The notes beneath the pieces are model-generated. The model was not told the DNA's origin and made no database searches. It was given only the letters and a program-made list of their open reading frames with translations. A stretch of 64,000 bases of DNA from the NCBI GenBank assembly GCA_038125995.1, contig JAYPEX010000010.1, positions 1 to 64,000 on the forward strand, written 5' to 3'. Shown here piece after piece: positions 54,837 through 64,000 of this stretch; position 1 is the stretch's first letter; each line of letters starts with the position of its first letter. The position numbers and the translations under genes were made by a program. The stretch comes from MAG-120531 sp038125995. GTDB lineage: Bacteria > Bacteroidota > Bacteroidia > Flavobacteriales > Flavobacteriaceae.

Positions 54837-57230
54837 ATGAGAAAACACATTGAAAAAGTAGCAGTTATCGGTTCTGGAATTATGGGTTCTGGTATCGCTG
54901 CTCACTTTGCAAATATTGGAGTCAAAGTGATGCTTCTGGATATTGTCATTCCTGAAGACAAAATGGATCCAAAATTAGCTTCAAAGTGCAAAAACAAGAG
55001 AAATTACCTCTCTGAAACAGCACTAATAAAGGCTCTTAGCCACAAACCTGCACCATTCTATCACAGCTCCTTTGCTGGACGAATCAGCACAGGTAATACT
55101 GAAGATGACATGTCTAAGATTGCTGACGTGGACTGGATCATCGAGGTAGTTGTTGAACGTTTAGACATTAAAAAGCAGGTATATGAACAAGTTGAAAAAT
55201 ACCGTAAACAAGGCACCCTTGTAACCTCTAATACCTCTGGGATCCCAATTCGATTTATGAGTGAAGGTAGAAGTGACGATTTTCAGAAGCACTTTTGCGG
55301 AACGCATTTCTTTAACCCTGCCCGTTATCTCAAACTTTTTGAAATCATTCCTGGTCCAAAAACAGATTCCTCTGTGATTGACTTTTTAAATTCATATGGC
55401 GAAAAATTCCTTGGAAAAACCAGTGTCATTGCAAAAGACACTCCAGCTTTTATTGGGAATCGCATCGGAATTTTTGGAATACAATCGCTATTTCACTTAG
55501 TGAAGGAATTAGATATGACTGTTGAAGAAGTGGATAAACTCACAGGACCTGTCATCGGTAGACCAAAATCAGCGACTTTTAGAACTGTTGATGTGGTTGG
55601 ATTAGACACCCTTGTTCACGTTGCTAATGGAATTGAAGAAAACTGTAAGGAAGATGAACGTTTAGAGCTTTTTAAAATTCCTGATTTTATAGCCCATATG
55701 CAGAAAGAGAATATGCTGGGATCTAAGACTGGAAAAGGATTTTATCAAAAAGTTAAAAACGAAAAGGGAGGTTCTGAAATTCAGACCTTAGATTTAAATA
55801 CACTTGAATACCGAGTGAATAAAAGAGCAAAATTTGCTACCCTAGAGCTTACCAAAACAATCGATGAGGTGATCGATCGTTTTTCGGTCCTTATTAAAGG
55901 TAAAGATAAGGCTGGTGAATTTTACAGAAAGTCATTTGGTGCACTATTTGCTTATGTTTCCCATCGTATCCCTGAAATTGCCGATCACTGTTACCAGATC
56001 GACGATGCAATGAAGGCTGGATTTGGATGGCAACACGGTCCTTTTCAGATATGGCAAGCCATTGGAATCAAAGAAGGTGTTGGTTTGGCTAATGCACAGG
56101 GATTAGAAGTGGCTGATTGGGTTGCAGAACTCGCTGAAAACAAACACACTTTTTACACTGTTAAGGAAGGTGCTAATTACTATTACAACACCAATTCAAA
56201 AGAACAGCTGAAGATTCCAGGACAGGAGTCCTTTATCATTTTAGATAATATTCGCGAACAATCCGCTGTTTACAAAAACTCTGGTGTGGTCGTAGAAGAT
56301 TTAGGCGATGGTATTTTAAATGTAGAGTTTCGATCCAAGATGAACACCCTTGGGGGTGATGTCATTCAAGGACTCAATAAAGCAATCGACATTGCTGAAA
56401 AAGACTTTAGAGGTCTAATCGTTGGAAACCAAGGCCCTAACTTTTCAGTGGGAGCCAATCTAGCGATGATATTTATGATGGCTGTCGAACAAGAATACGA
56501 AGAGCTCAACAATGCTATCAAAATGTTCCAAAATACGGTGATGCGTATGCGTTACAGTTCCATCCCAACTATTTCTGCACCACATGGAATGACTTTTGGG
56601 GGCGGATGCGAACTCAGTTTACACGCTGATAAGATTGTCGCTGCTGCAGAAACCTATATGGGGCTTGTTGAATTTGGAGTCGGAGTGATCCCAGGTGGTG
56701 CAGGTTCCAAAGAAATGACCCTCAGAGCTTCTGACACCTATCAGAAAAACGATGTGGAACTCAACAGTCTAAGAGAGCACTTTTTAGCGATCGCTATGGC
56801 TAAGGTTTCTACCTCTGCCTATGAAGCTTATGACAATTACTCCATGCAAAAGGGAAAAGATGTGGTAGTCGTCAATAAGGACCGTCAATTAGCCGTTGCC
56901 AAGGCACATGCGATGCTCATGGCTGATGCAGGTTATACCAAACCGATTGAAAGAACCGATATCAAAGTACTCGGAAAACAAGCTTTGGGAATGTTTATGG
57001 TGGGAACCGATTCCATGCTTGCAGGTAATTATATCTCGGAGCACGATAAGAAAATCGCAAACAAATTAGCCTATGTCATGGCTGGAGGTGATCTCTCTGA
57101 GGCAACACTAGTATCAGAGCGATACTTATTGGACTTAGAACGAGAAGCGTTCCTTTCTCTCTGTAGTGAACGAAAAACACTTGAGCGCATCCAACATATG
57201 TTAAAAACTGGTAAACCCTTAAGAAATTAA
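54837..57230 (+). CDS. fadN: 3-hydroxyacyl-CoA dehydrogenase / enoyl-CoA hydratase (FadN type)
   Basis: 797 residues. The dehydrogenase comes first (NAD-binding GSGIMGSGIAAHFA, HFFNPARYLKLFEIIPG, second dehydrogenase domain to about 440); the hydratase is C-terminal (about 480-690, NFSVGANLAMI, FGGGCELSLHAD and VGVIPGGAGSKEM). This order is that of Bacillus FadN and the reverse of E. coli FadB. It carries out hydration and oxidation steps of beta-oxidation. ATG 54837 was chosen over TTG 54828, which lies inside marR. fadA follows after 4 nt. Confidence 0.94.
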   Translation: MRKHIEKVAVIGSGIMGSGIAAHFANIGVKVMLLDIVIPEDKMDPKLASKCKNKRNYLSETALIKALSHKPAPFYHSSFAGRISTGNTEDDMSKIADVDWIIEVVVERLDIKKQVYEQVEKYRKQGTLVTSNTSGIPIRFMSEGRSDDFQKHFCGTHFFNPARYLKLFEIIPGPKTDSSVIDFLNSYGEKFLGKTSVIAKDTPAFIGNRIGIFGIQSLFHLVKELDMTVEEVDKLTGPVIGRPKSATFRTVDVVGLDTLVHVANGIEENCKEDERLELFKIPDFIAHMQKENMLGSKTGKGFYQKVKNEKGGSEIQTLDLNTLEYRVNKRAKFATLELTKTIDEVIDRFSVLIKGKDKAGEFYRKSFGALFAYVSHRIPEIADHCYQIDDAMKAGFGWQHGPFQIWQAIGIKEGVGLANAQGLEVADWVAELAENKHTFYTVKEGANYYYNTNSKEQLKIPGQESFIILDNIREQSAVYKNSGVVVEDLGDGILNVEFRSKMNTLGGDVIQGLNKAIDIAEKDFRGLIVGNQGPNFSVGANLAMIFMMAVEQEYEELNNAIKMFQNTVMRMRYSSIPTISAPHGMTFGGGCELSLHADKIVAAAETYMGLVEFGVGVIPGGAGSKEMTLRASDTYQKNDVELNSLREHFLAIAMAKVSTSAYEAYDNYSMQKGKDVVVVNKDRQLAVAKAHAMLMADAGYTKPIERTDIKVLGKQALGMFMVGTDSMLAGNYISEHDKKIANKLAYVMAGGDLSEATLVSERYLLDLEREAFLSLCSERKTLERIQHMLKTGKPLRN

Positions 57231-57234
57231 ACAA

Positions 57235-58425
57235 ATGAAAACTGCCTATATTGTCAAAGCCTATCGCACTGCTGTTGGAAAAGCTCCAAAAGGAGTCTTC
57301 CGTTTTAAAAGACCGGATGAATTGGCTGCTGAAACTATTCAATACCTCTTAGAACAACTTCCAGAACTCGACAAAAAAAGAATCGATGATGTGATTGTTG
57401 GTAATGCCATGCCTGAAGCTGAACAAGGGCTCAATGTGGGAAGGTTTATTTCGCTAATGGGGCTCGATGTTGTCGATGTACCTGGAATGACTGTCAATCG
57501 ATACTGTGCCTCAGGGCTTGAAACCATAGCAATTGCTACTGCCAAAATACAATCGGGAATGGCGGACTGTATTATTGCAGGAGGAGCTGAAAGCATGAGT
57601 TATATTCCAATGGGAGGTTACAAACCTACTCCTAGTTATGAACTCGCCAAGAAAGGATTAGAGGATTACTATTGGGGAATGGGACTTACAGCTGAAGCTG
57701 TTGCACGTCAGTATGAAGTAAGCCGAGAAGAACAAGATCAATTCTCCTATCAATCCCATCAAAAAGCAATTGCTGCTCAAGAAGCTGAAAAATTTAAGGA
57801 TCAAATTGTCCCGATTACAATCGAGCAGATCTATGTGGACTCCAATGGAAAGAAAGCGTCCAAAACCTACACGGTTGACCGTGATGAAGGGCCACGAAAA
57901 GACACTTCGATAGAAGCACTTTCTAAATTAAGACCCGTATTTGATGCTAGAGGTGGTGTTACTGCTGGTAACTCCTCTCAAATGAGTGATGGTGCTGCCT
58001 TTGTAATGGTAATGAGTGAAGATTTAGTCAAAGAACTCAATTTAGAACCCATTGCACGACTGGCATCCTATGCAGCAGCAGGAGTTCCTCCTAGAATCAT
58101 GGGAATTGGACCCGTGGAAGCGATTCCTAAAGCCTTAAAATTAGCAGGTTTACAACAAGAGCAAATTGAACTTATAGAACTCAATGAAGCCTTTGCTTCA
58201 CAGTCACTAGCCGTTATAAAAACCCTAGGGCTCAATCCCGAGATCGTCAATGTAAACGGTGGAGCTATCGCACTCGGACATCCCTTGGGATGCACAGGAG
58301 CGAAACTCACAACCCAACTCATTTCTGAAATGAGATCTAGAAACTTAAAAGGCAAGCACGGAATCGTTACGATGTGTGTAGGAACAGGTCAAGGTGCTGC
58401 TGGAATTTTTGAATTTTTACAATAA
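57235..58425 (+). CDS. fadA: Acetyl-CoA C-acyltransferase (3-ketoacyl-CoA thiolase)
   Basis: 396-residue thiolase releasing acetyl-CoA in the last beta-oxidation step. Nucleophile Cys in NRYCASGLETIA (about residue 90), NVNGGAIALGHPLGCTGAK with the catalytic His, and the second Cys in TMCVGTGQGAAGIFE. Partner of FadN in the same operon. Confidence 0.96.
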   Translation: MKTAYIVKAYRTAVGKAPKGVFRFKRPDELAAETIQYLLEQLPELDKKRIDDVIVGNAMPEAEQGLNVGRFISLMGLDVVDVPGMTVNRYCASGLETIAIATAKIQSGMADCIIAGGAESMSYIPMGGYKPTPSYELAKKGLEDYYWGMGLTAEAVARQYEVSREEQDQFSYQSHQKAIAAQEAEKFKDQIVPITIEQIYVDSNGKKASKTYTVDRDEGPRKDTSIEALSKLRPVFDARGGVTAGNSSQMSDGAAFVMVMSEDLVKELNLEPIARLASYAAAGVPPRIMGIGPVEAIPKALKLAGLQQEQIELIELNEAFASQSLAVIKTLGLNPEIVNVNGGAIALGHPLGCTGAKLTTQLISEMRSRNLKGKHGIVTMCVGTGQGAAGIFEFLQ

Positions 58426-58436
58426 ACACTGAGCAT

Positions 58437-60248
58437 ATGGAAACTCAAGAAAAAAATGAATTATTAAGAGGTGGACATTTTATTGTGAAAGAAACCTCAT
58501 GCGATGATGTTTTTACTTTGGAGGATCTCTCTGAAGAACAAAAGATGATGCGCGATAGCACGAAGGAATTCGTAGACCGCGAACTTTGGGCTAATTGGGA
58601 ACGCTTTGAGAAAAAAGATTATGAGTTCACTTTTCAGTGCATGAAAAAAGCTGGTGAACTAGGACTCCTATCCATCGCTGTACCAGAAGCCTATGGTGGA
58701 ATGGGAATGGGATTTGTATCTACCATGCTCGTCTGTGATTATATCTCTGGAGTAACAGGATCCTTTAGTACTGCTTTTGGGGCACATACAGGGATTGGAA
58801 CCCTACCAATCACACTCTATGGAACTGAAGAACAAAAACAAAAATACGTTCCCAAACTCGCCAGTGGTGAGTGGTTCGGTGCCTATTGTTTAACTGAGCC
58901 TACAGCGGGGTCTGATGCGAACTCAGGTAAGACGAAAGCAGTTCTCAGCGACGATGGTAACCACTATTTAATCACAGGTCAAAAAATGTGGATCTCCAAT
59001 GCGGGATTCTGTAATCTATTTATCGTCTTTGCTCGAATTGAAGACGACAAATACATCACTGGTTTTATTGTAGAAAACGATCCCAACAACGGCATCAGCA
59101 TGGGAGAGGAAGAACACAAAATGGGAATTCACTCCTCTTCTACTCGTCAGGTATTCTTTGACAACACCAAAGTTCCTGTAGAAAATATGCTCTCAGAAAG
59201 AGGCAATGGTTTTAAAATAGCCATGAATGCCCTTAATGTTGGTCGTATTAAACTTGCTGGTGCTTGTATCGAAGCACAGCGAAGAATCACCAATCTCTCG
59301 ACTTCCTATGCTAAAGAGCGCTTACAATTTAAAATTCCAATTGGAGACTTTGGTGCTATTAAAGCCAAGCTTGCTCAAATGGCCACCAATACCTATGTAG
59401 GAGAATCTGCAGTCTATAGAGCCTCAAAGAACATTGAAGATCGTATAGCCCTAAGAGAAGCTGCAGGTAATTCACATCAAGAAGCAGAACTCAAAGGAGT
59501 TGAAGAATACGCTATTGAAGCATCCATCTTAAAGATTGCACTATCTGAAGACGCTCAGCAAACAGCTGACGAAGGGGTACAGCTCTACGGTGGAATGGGA
59601 TTTAGTGCCGATGCTCCGATGGAATCTGCCTATAGAGATGCGCGTATCGCAAGAATTTACGAGGGAACCAATGAAATCAACCGTATGCTCATCGTAGGTA
59701 TGTTGCTCAAAAAAGCGATGAAAGGCCATGTAGATCTTCTAGGTCCAGCTACTGCTGTGGGCGAAGAACTACTCGGTATTCCTGATTTTGACACTCCAGA
59801 TTACTCAGTGCTCTTTGCTCAGGAAAAAGACATGATTAAAAAACTCAAAAAGGCCTTTTTAATGGTTGCTGGAAAAGCTGTTGAAACTTTTGGAATGGAA
59901 CTCGAAAAACACCAACAACTACTCTTAGCTGCTTCTGATATGCTCATTGAGATCTATATGGCAGAATCAGCCATCCTTAGAACTGAGAAAAACGCCAAAC
60001 GATTTGGAGAAGACAGTCAAAAGGCTGAGATTGCTATGTCGAAACTCTACCTCTACCAAGCTGTTGAAATAGCTGCATCCAAGGGAAAAGAAGCAATCAT
60101 CTCTTTTGCTGATGGAGATATGCAGCGAATGTTACTGATGGGACTTAGACGCTTTACCAAATACGCGAATTACCCCAATGTCATCGAACTTAAGAATTTA
60201 ATTGCTGACGAAATTAAAGCCAAAGACGGCTATACTTTTGATCAATAG
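58437..60248 (+). CDS. fadE: Acyl-CoA dehydrogenase (FadE type)
   Basis: 603 residues, longer than the usual 380-400 because of a C-terminal helical extension after about residue 430, as in Bacillus FadE. FAD enzyme that starts each beta-oxidation cycle. Blocks seen: LGLLSIAVPEAYGGMG, YCLTEPTAGSDANSGKT, QMWISNAG-like KMWISNAGFCNLFIVFA (start), and the catalytic-Glu region YEGTNEINRMLI. 11 nt after fadA; ends at an intrinsic terminator. Electrons would pass to ETF, not encoded here. Confidence 0.95.
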   Translation: METQEKNELLRGGHFIVKETSCDDVFTLEDLSEEQKMMRDSTKEFVDRELWANWERFEKKDYEFTFQCMKKAGELGLLSIAVPEAYGGMGMGFVSTMLVCDYISGVTGSFSTAFGAHTGIGTLPITLYGTEEQKQKYVPKLASGEWFGAYCLTEPTAGSDANSGKTKAVLSDDGNHYLITGQKMWISNAGFCNLFIVFARIEDDKYITGFIVENDPNNGISMGEEEHKMGIHSSSTRQVFFDNTKVPVENMLSERGNGFKIAMNALNVGRIKLAGACIEAQRRITNLSTSYAKERLQFKIPIGDFGAIKAKLAQMATNTYVGESAVYRASKNIEDRIALREAAGNSHQEAELKGVEEYAIEASILKIALSEDAQQTADEGVQLYGGMGFSADAPMESAYRDARIARIYEGTNEINRMLIVGMLLKKAMKGHVDLLGPATAVGEELLGIPDFDTPDYSVLFAQEKDMIKKLKKAFLMVAGKAVETFGMELEKHQQLLLAASDMLIEIYMAESAILRTEKNAKRFGEDSQKAEIAMSKLYLYQAVEIAASKGKEAIISFADGDMQRMLLMGLRRFTKYANYPNVIELKNLIADEIKAKDGYTFDQ

Positions 60249-60270
60249 TTGAAATTTAATTTAGTAGGTA

Positions 60271-60297
60271 AAAGCTATCCGTTGGATAGCTTTTTTT
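60271..60297 (+). terminator. Intrinsic terminator of the fad operon
   Basis: Stem AAAGCTATCC/GGATAGCTTT with a GTT loop and seven T. Confidence 0.85.
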
Positions 60298-60327
60298 ATT
60301 TAAATTGCTAGTGCTAAATACCCTTCA

Positions 60328-61898
60328 ATGAACGCATCAAAACTCTCTAAGGTATACAACGCTGAGGACTTTAAAAAACAAGCGAATTCAACAGTAGAAT
60401 TACTGTCTAATCATTTGAAAAATACCATTAGTGGTCAAGGGAAAGCGATTCCCTACAAGGATGCCGAAACTGAATATCAATTCTGGAATGACTTTGAATT
60501 TACTTCAGCTGAAAATTTTTTTGAAAACGTTCTAGATCGATCGGTACGCACCCATCACAAAAAATATATGGGGCACCAAGTGGGAGCAACTGCTCCACTG
60601 AGCGCTATTGCAGGACTCGTAAGTTCCTTTTTAAACAATGGATCAGCAGTCTATGAAATGGGGATGGCCAACAACGCTATTGAACGTATTGTTTGTGAAT
60701 TGCTTTCTGACAAAGTTGGTTATGACAAAAACTCAAGAGGCTTTTTGACCTCTGGTGGATCCTTGGGGAATTTAACAGCCCTTTTAGCCGCTAAGGCAGC
60801 CTACTTGAACCGTCATCCAAATGCCAAACGACTGGGTATCATGGTGGGTGAACAAGCGCATTATTCAATTGAGCGCACCGCTAGAATCATGGNNNNNNNN
60901 NNNNNNNNNNNNNNNNNNNNNNNNNNNNNNNNNNNNNNNNNNNNNNNNNNNNNNNNNNNNNNNNNNNNNNNNNNNNNNNNNNNNNNNNNNNNATCATGGT
61001 GGGTGAACAAGCGCATTATTCAATTGAGCGCACCGCTAGAATCATGGGATTAGATGCTGAAGGACTCATCTTACTTCCTTCAAAAGAAGATTTTACCATT
61101 GATGAACATCTAGTCGAAAAAAACTATCAAAGCGCATTGGAACAAGGAATTGAAGTAATCGCCTTTGTAGGAAATGCTCCCTCAACTGCTACTGGTAAAA
61201 TTGATGACCTAAATTTTATTGCTGAATTTTGTCAAAAACATTCCATCTGGTATCACATCGATGCAGCTCACGGTGGAGCCGCTATTTTTTCCACTAAATA
61301 CAAAGGAGATTTAACAGGAATCAAAAAAGCCGATTCCGTTGTAATCGATGGACATAAAATGATGATGTTACCCGCTATTACCACGGCTGTACTCTTTAAA
61401 AATGGAACTGATTCCTATAACACCTTTAAACAAAAGGCAGATTACCTACTTACAGCAACCGAAGAAGAAGACTGGAGTAATTTGGCCAAACGAACCTTTG
61501 AGTGCACCAAAAACATGATGGCTATTGAGTGGTATGTAATGATTAAAGCCTATTCCGAAGATGTATTTGATGAATTTGTAACCAAAATGTATGACAATTG
61601 CAGAATATTGGCTGATAAAATCAAACAACATCCCAATCTTGAATTAGCAGTTGATCCAGACACCAATATTCTCTGCTTTAGATATGTCGATTCCTCCAAT
61701 ACAGATCAAGAGCTCAATCAGATCAACAAAGAAATTAGACAAACACTTCTAGAAGAAGGTGAGTTTTACATTCTACAAACCACCCTCAACGAAAAAGTCT
61801 ATATTCGACTCAATACGATGAATGCATTCACCGAAGAGGAGGATTACGACTTGGTTTTAAAAAAAATAATCGATTTGGCGGATTCAAGCACATTGTAA
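60328..61898 (+). CDS. PLP-dependent group II decarboxylase, split by a gap artefact
   Basis: Collapsing the duplicated 55 bp and the N run gives 471 residues. Type I-fold PLP enzyme of the aromatic-/glutamate-/diaminobutyrate-decarboxylase group: GFLTSGGSLGNLTALLAA, YHIDAAHGGAA with the cofactor-binding Asp, and the Schiff-base Lys in VVIDGHKMMMLP. Substrate cannot be assigned from sequence; glutamate, aspartate, tyrosine or 2,4-diaminobutyrate are possible. Stands alone. Confidence 0.88.
60893..60992. other. Assembly gap flanked by identical 55-bp copies
   Basis: 100 N between identical 60838-60892 and 60993-61047. Removing one copy and the N run restores the decarboxylase frame. Confidence 0.95.
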
Positions 61899-62055
61899 AA
61901 GCCAATAAAGTTTCAAAATTGATGATCCTTTAAGTCTAAAGTGTTATTTTTATGACAAACTAAACCCTGTGAAATGAGAATATTTATTCTTATACCTATT
62001 GGAATTATTGATTGCGAAATGCATTTGACCGATAAAAAACAGTAAATTCAAACAA

Positions 62056-63384
62056 ATGAAACCCTTTATTTTCTTTATAGCGTTTTTAGTTACAGCCTTT
62101 TCTTATGCTCAAACCGATTCTAGAATTTACGACATCATCAATGATGTATCACCTGATCGTATAAAATCTACTGTAAAAACTTTAGTTGATTTTGGAACCA
62201 GACACACCTTATCTGATACCATCTCAACAAAGCGAGGAATAGGTGCTGCTCGTCGTTGGATCAAAGCAGAATTCAATAGAATTTCTAAAGATTGTAATAA
62301 CTGTTTAGAGGTTTTTGAGCAACACAACTTTACGCCTAAAGGTGATGGAGCAAGAATTGTTAAAGATGTTGATATTGTCAATATTGTAGCTATTAAAAGA
62401 GGAACCAAATATCCCAATCGCTTTGTGATTATGAGTGGTGATATTGACTCAAGAGTCAGTGATCCAACTGATTACACATCTGATTCACCTGGAGCTAATG
62501 ACAATGCATCGGGTATGGCTGGTACCATTGAAGCCGCGCGAGTACTCTCTAAATACAGTTTTGAAAACTCCATTATTTTTGTGGGACTTTCTGGCGAAGA
62601 ACAAGGGCTTTATGGAGGAAAAGGTCTTGCAGCCTATGCCAAAGAAAAAGGATGGGATATCATCGGCATTCTCAACAATGATATGATTGGAAACATCAAA
62701 GGAGTCGATGGAACAATCAGTAATGTTGATTTTAGAATCTTTTCTGAACCTGTACCTCCTACTGAATCCGAACAAGCTCGAAAATCAAGACGATTTTACG
62801 GAGGAGAAGTCGATGGGATATCCAGACAATTAGCTCGTTATGTGCATCACAACGTCAAAACTTATATGCCGAGTATGAATCCCATGATGATCTATCGCTT
62901 GGATCGCTTTGGACGTGGTGGTCACCATAGACCATTTAACGATGCTGGTTTTGCGGGTATTCGTATCATGGAAGCGCATGAAAATTACACCCAACAACAC
63001 CAAGATATTAGAACAGAAAATGGAATTAATTACGGAGATACTTTTGAGCATGTCAACTTTGACTATGCTGCTAAGCTCACAGCCGTAAATGCTATAAACT
63101 TAGCCTCTTTGGCATGGGCTCCTCCTGCTCCAACAACAGTTGGTATCGGGGGAATTGTAGAAGCTAACGCTCGATTGGAGTGGAGTGAAGTTTCTGGTGC
63201 TAAGGGTTATAAAGTCTATTGGAGAGACACCACCTCTCCTACATGGGATCATTCTATTTATGTAGAAGACACCAAACACACCTTAAAAGGTATTGTAATC
63301 GATAATTATTTCTTCGGAGTAGCAGCTGTAGGAACTGATGGACATGAGAGTCCAGTAGTATTCCCAAATAAAATTATCAGATAA
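62056..63384 (+). CDS. Secreted M28-family zinc peptidase with fibronectin-like domain
   Basis: 442 residues. Signal peptide 1-19 (ending FSYAQ). M28 core about 30-355: SPGANDNASG (Zn-bridging Asp), LSGEEQGLYGG (catalytic and ligand Glu), LNNDMIGN and a late His in MEAHENYTQ. The usual first ligand motif GHxDS reads GDIDS here, Asp replacing His. The C-terminal ~85 residues form a fibronectin-type-III-like domain (ARLEWSEVSGAKGYKVYW); no type IX secretion tail is evident. Probably a periplasmic aminopeptidase. It shares the TAATG junction with the M1 gene. Confidence 0.9.
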   Translation: MKPFIFFIAFLVTAFSYAQTDSRIYDIINDVSPDRIKSTVKTLVDFGTRHTLSDTISTKRGIGAARRWIKAEFNRISKDCNNCLEVFEQHNFTPKGDGARIVKDVDIVNIVAIKRGTKYPNRFVIMSGDIDSRVSDPTDYTSDSPGANDNASGMAGTIEAARVLSKYSFENSIIFVGLSGEEQGLYGGKGLAAYAKEKGWDIIGILNNDMIGNIKGVDGTISNVDFRIFSEPVPPTESEQARKSRRFYGGEVDGISRQLARYVHHNVKTYMPSMNPMMIYRLDRFGRGGHHRPFNDAGFAGIRIMEAHENYTQQHQDIRTENGINYGDTFEHVNFDYAAKLTAVNAINLASLAWAPPAPTTVGIGGIVEANARLEWSEVSGAKGYKVYWRDTTSPTWDHSIYVEDTKHTLKGIVIDNYFFGVAAVGTDGHESPVVFPNKIIR

Positions 63385-64000
63385 TGAAACTATTGATCAT
63401 TTTAGTTCTGAGCATGTTGAGCCTATTTGGAACTGCTCAGACCTTTACCCATCAAGATTCAATTAGAGGAAGTATTACTCCAGAGCGCAGTTGGTGGGAT
63501 TTAAATGACTATGATTTAAAAGTTAAGGTCAACCCAGATCAAAAATACATTCAAGGAAGCAATACCATTTCCTATACTGTTGTATCAAAGCATCAACGGA
63601 TGCAAATTGATTTACAGGAACCGATGAAAATTGATTCTGTTTTAAGTAGTGGCAAACAACTTTCTATAGAACATGATGAAAATGCGCATTATATCAGTCT
63701 AGAAGAAGAACAATTAATCGGTGCTCAAAATTCAATAACTGTTTACTTTTCTGGAAATCCTAAAATTGCTGTTAGAGCACCTTGGGATGGAGGGTTTTCA
63801 TGGAGTGAGGACTCTAATGGAAACTCGTTTATTGCGACTTCTTGTCAAGGCTTAGGAGCTTCTGTATGGTGGCCCTGTAAAGATCATATGTACGATGAGG
63901 CTGAACATATGACCATCAGTGTCACAACCCCTAGTCATTTGATGGATGTCTCCAATGGACAGCTCATCCATACTGAAGAAAATGCTGATTGGTCAACCTA
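63384..64000 (+). CDS. M1-family aminopeptidase, truncated by window end
   Basis: The visible ~205 residues begin MKLLIILVLSMLSLFGTAQ (signal peptide), then RSWWDLNDYDLKVKVNPDQKY and CQGLGASVWWPCKDHMYDEAEH, the N-terminal saddle domain of exported M1 peptidases in Bacteroidota. The HExxH zinc site lies beyond the window. The start overlaps the M28 stop by 1 nt, so the two secreted exopeptidases are translationally coupled. Confidence 0.88.
   Translation, partial: MKLLIILVLSMLSLFGTAQTFTHQDSIRGSITPERSWWDLNDYDLKVKVNPDQKYIQGSNTISYTVVSKHQRMQIDLQEPMKIDSVLSSGKQLSIEHDENAHYISLEEEQLIGAQNSITVYFSGNPKIAVRAPWDGGFSWSEDSNGNSFIATSCQGLGASVWWPCKDHMYDEAEHMTISVTTPSHLMDVSNGQLIHTEENADWST

Noticed and set aside
61974..62045. 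23-codon ORF (MRIFILIPIGIIDCEMHL...) upstream of the M28 gene
   Set aside because: No conserved feature or promoter supports translation; the 157-bp intergenic region between the decarboxylase and M28 genes shows nothing else I can name.
1..64000. CRISPR arrays, IS elements, prophage, rRNA or tRNA genes
   Set aside because: Read by eye on both strands; no spaced repeats, transposase or integrase domains, or tRNA-like cloverleaf sequences were seen. A tRNAscan or Rfam search would settle small RNAs.

Overview
The window is a low-GC stretch of a Bacteroidota chromosome, most likely a marine-type member of the Flavobacteriaceae. The evidence is: promoters of the TTG-(about 19-21 nt)-TAnnTTTG type instead of -35/-10 boxes; hardly any Shine-Dalgarno sequences; Bacteroidota-typical families (DUF4294, DUF4252, DUF4199, a GlmU-like sugar nucleotidyltransferase, TonB receptor, lipoproteins with SSC/VSC lipoboxes); and the gene order rpsF-rpsR-rplI without a gene between rpsF and rpsR. 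Most of it is ordinary housekeeping chromosome. I saw no rRNA, tRNA, CRISPR array, IS element or prophage. The sequence is a scaffold with five 100-N gaps. Three gaps are flanked by identical 55-bp copies and can be collapsed to intact genes (GT2 glycosyltransferase, purL, PLP decarboxylase). The other two hide real sequence (start of the GlmU-like gene; a junction between a CpxP-like gene and a DUF302 gene).

Layout. 1-8.4 kb: DUF4294 protein, M42 aminopeptidase plus Nudix hydrolase, a stand-alone ilvD that resembles Campylobacterota rather than flavobacterial versions, hisS, a small conserved protein, the rpsF-rpsR-rplI operon, and a LytTR regulator with a degenerate receiver and a frameshift in an A8 run. 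8.4-17.1 kb: priA, a YihY-type membrane protein, rlmH, a SerB-SerA fusion, rdgB and a DEAD-box RNA helicase with an Arg/Ser-rich tail. 17.1-25.2 kb: outer-surface proteins (carboxypeptidase-regulatory-like protein, GH13 lipoprotein, S41 peptidase lipoprotein), purB, and an ECF sigma / membrane anti-sigma-like / DUF4252 / DUF4252 cassette.

25.2-30.2 kb is a vitamin B12 uptake locus: a TonB receptor behind a cobalamin riboswitch, divergent from btuF-btuC-btuD, with the two promoters overlapping. 30.2-46.3 kb: rmuC, carB lacking the C-terminal allosteric domain, rpmH, small membrane and enzyme genes, mtaB with the GlmU-like gene, rpmE2, a GT2 / phosphohexomutase / MsbA-like ABC transporter run, and a second ECF sigma cassette. 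46.3-52.5 kb: a BNR-repeat lipoprotein, an RsmB/NOP-type methyltransferase, purL.

52.5-60.3 kb is a complete fatty-acid beta-oxidation module: acyl-CoA synthetase divergent from marR-fadN-fadA-fadE, with a perfect 18-bp palindrome between the divergent promoters that is the obvious candidate operator. 60.3-64 kb: a PLP-dependent decarboxylase and a pair of secreted peptidases (M28, then M1, cut by the window end). The strongest leads are the atypical LytTR regulator, the SerB-SerA fusion, the B12 promoter/riboswitch architecture, the MarR-palindrome fad module and the foreign-looking ilvD. I did not find a clearly new defence or mobile system.
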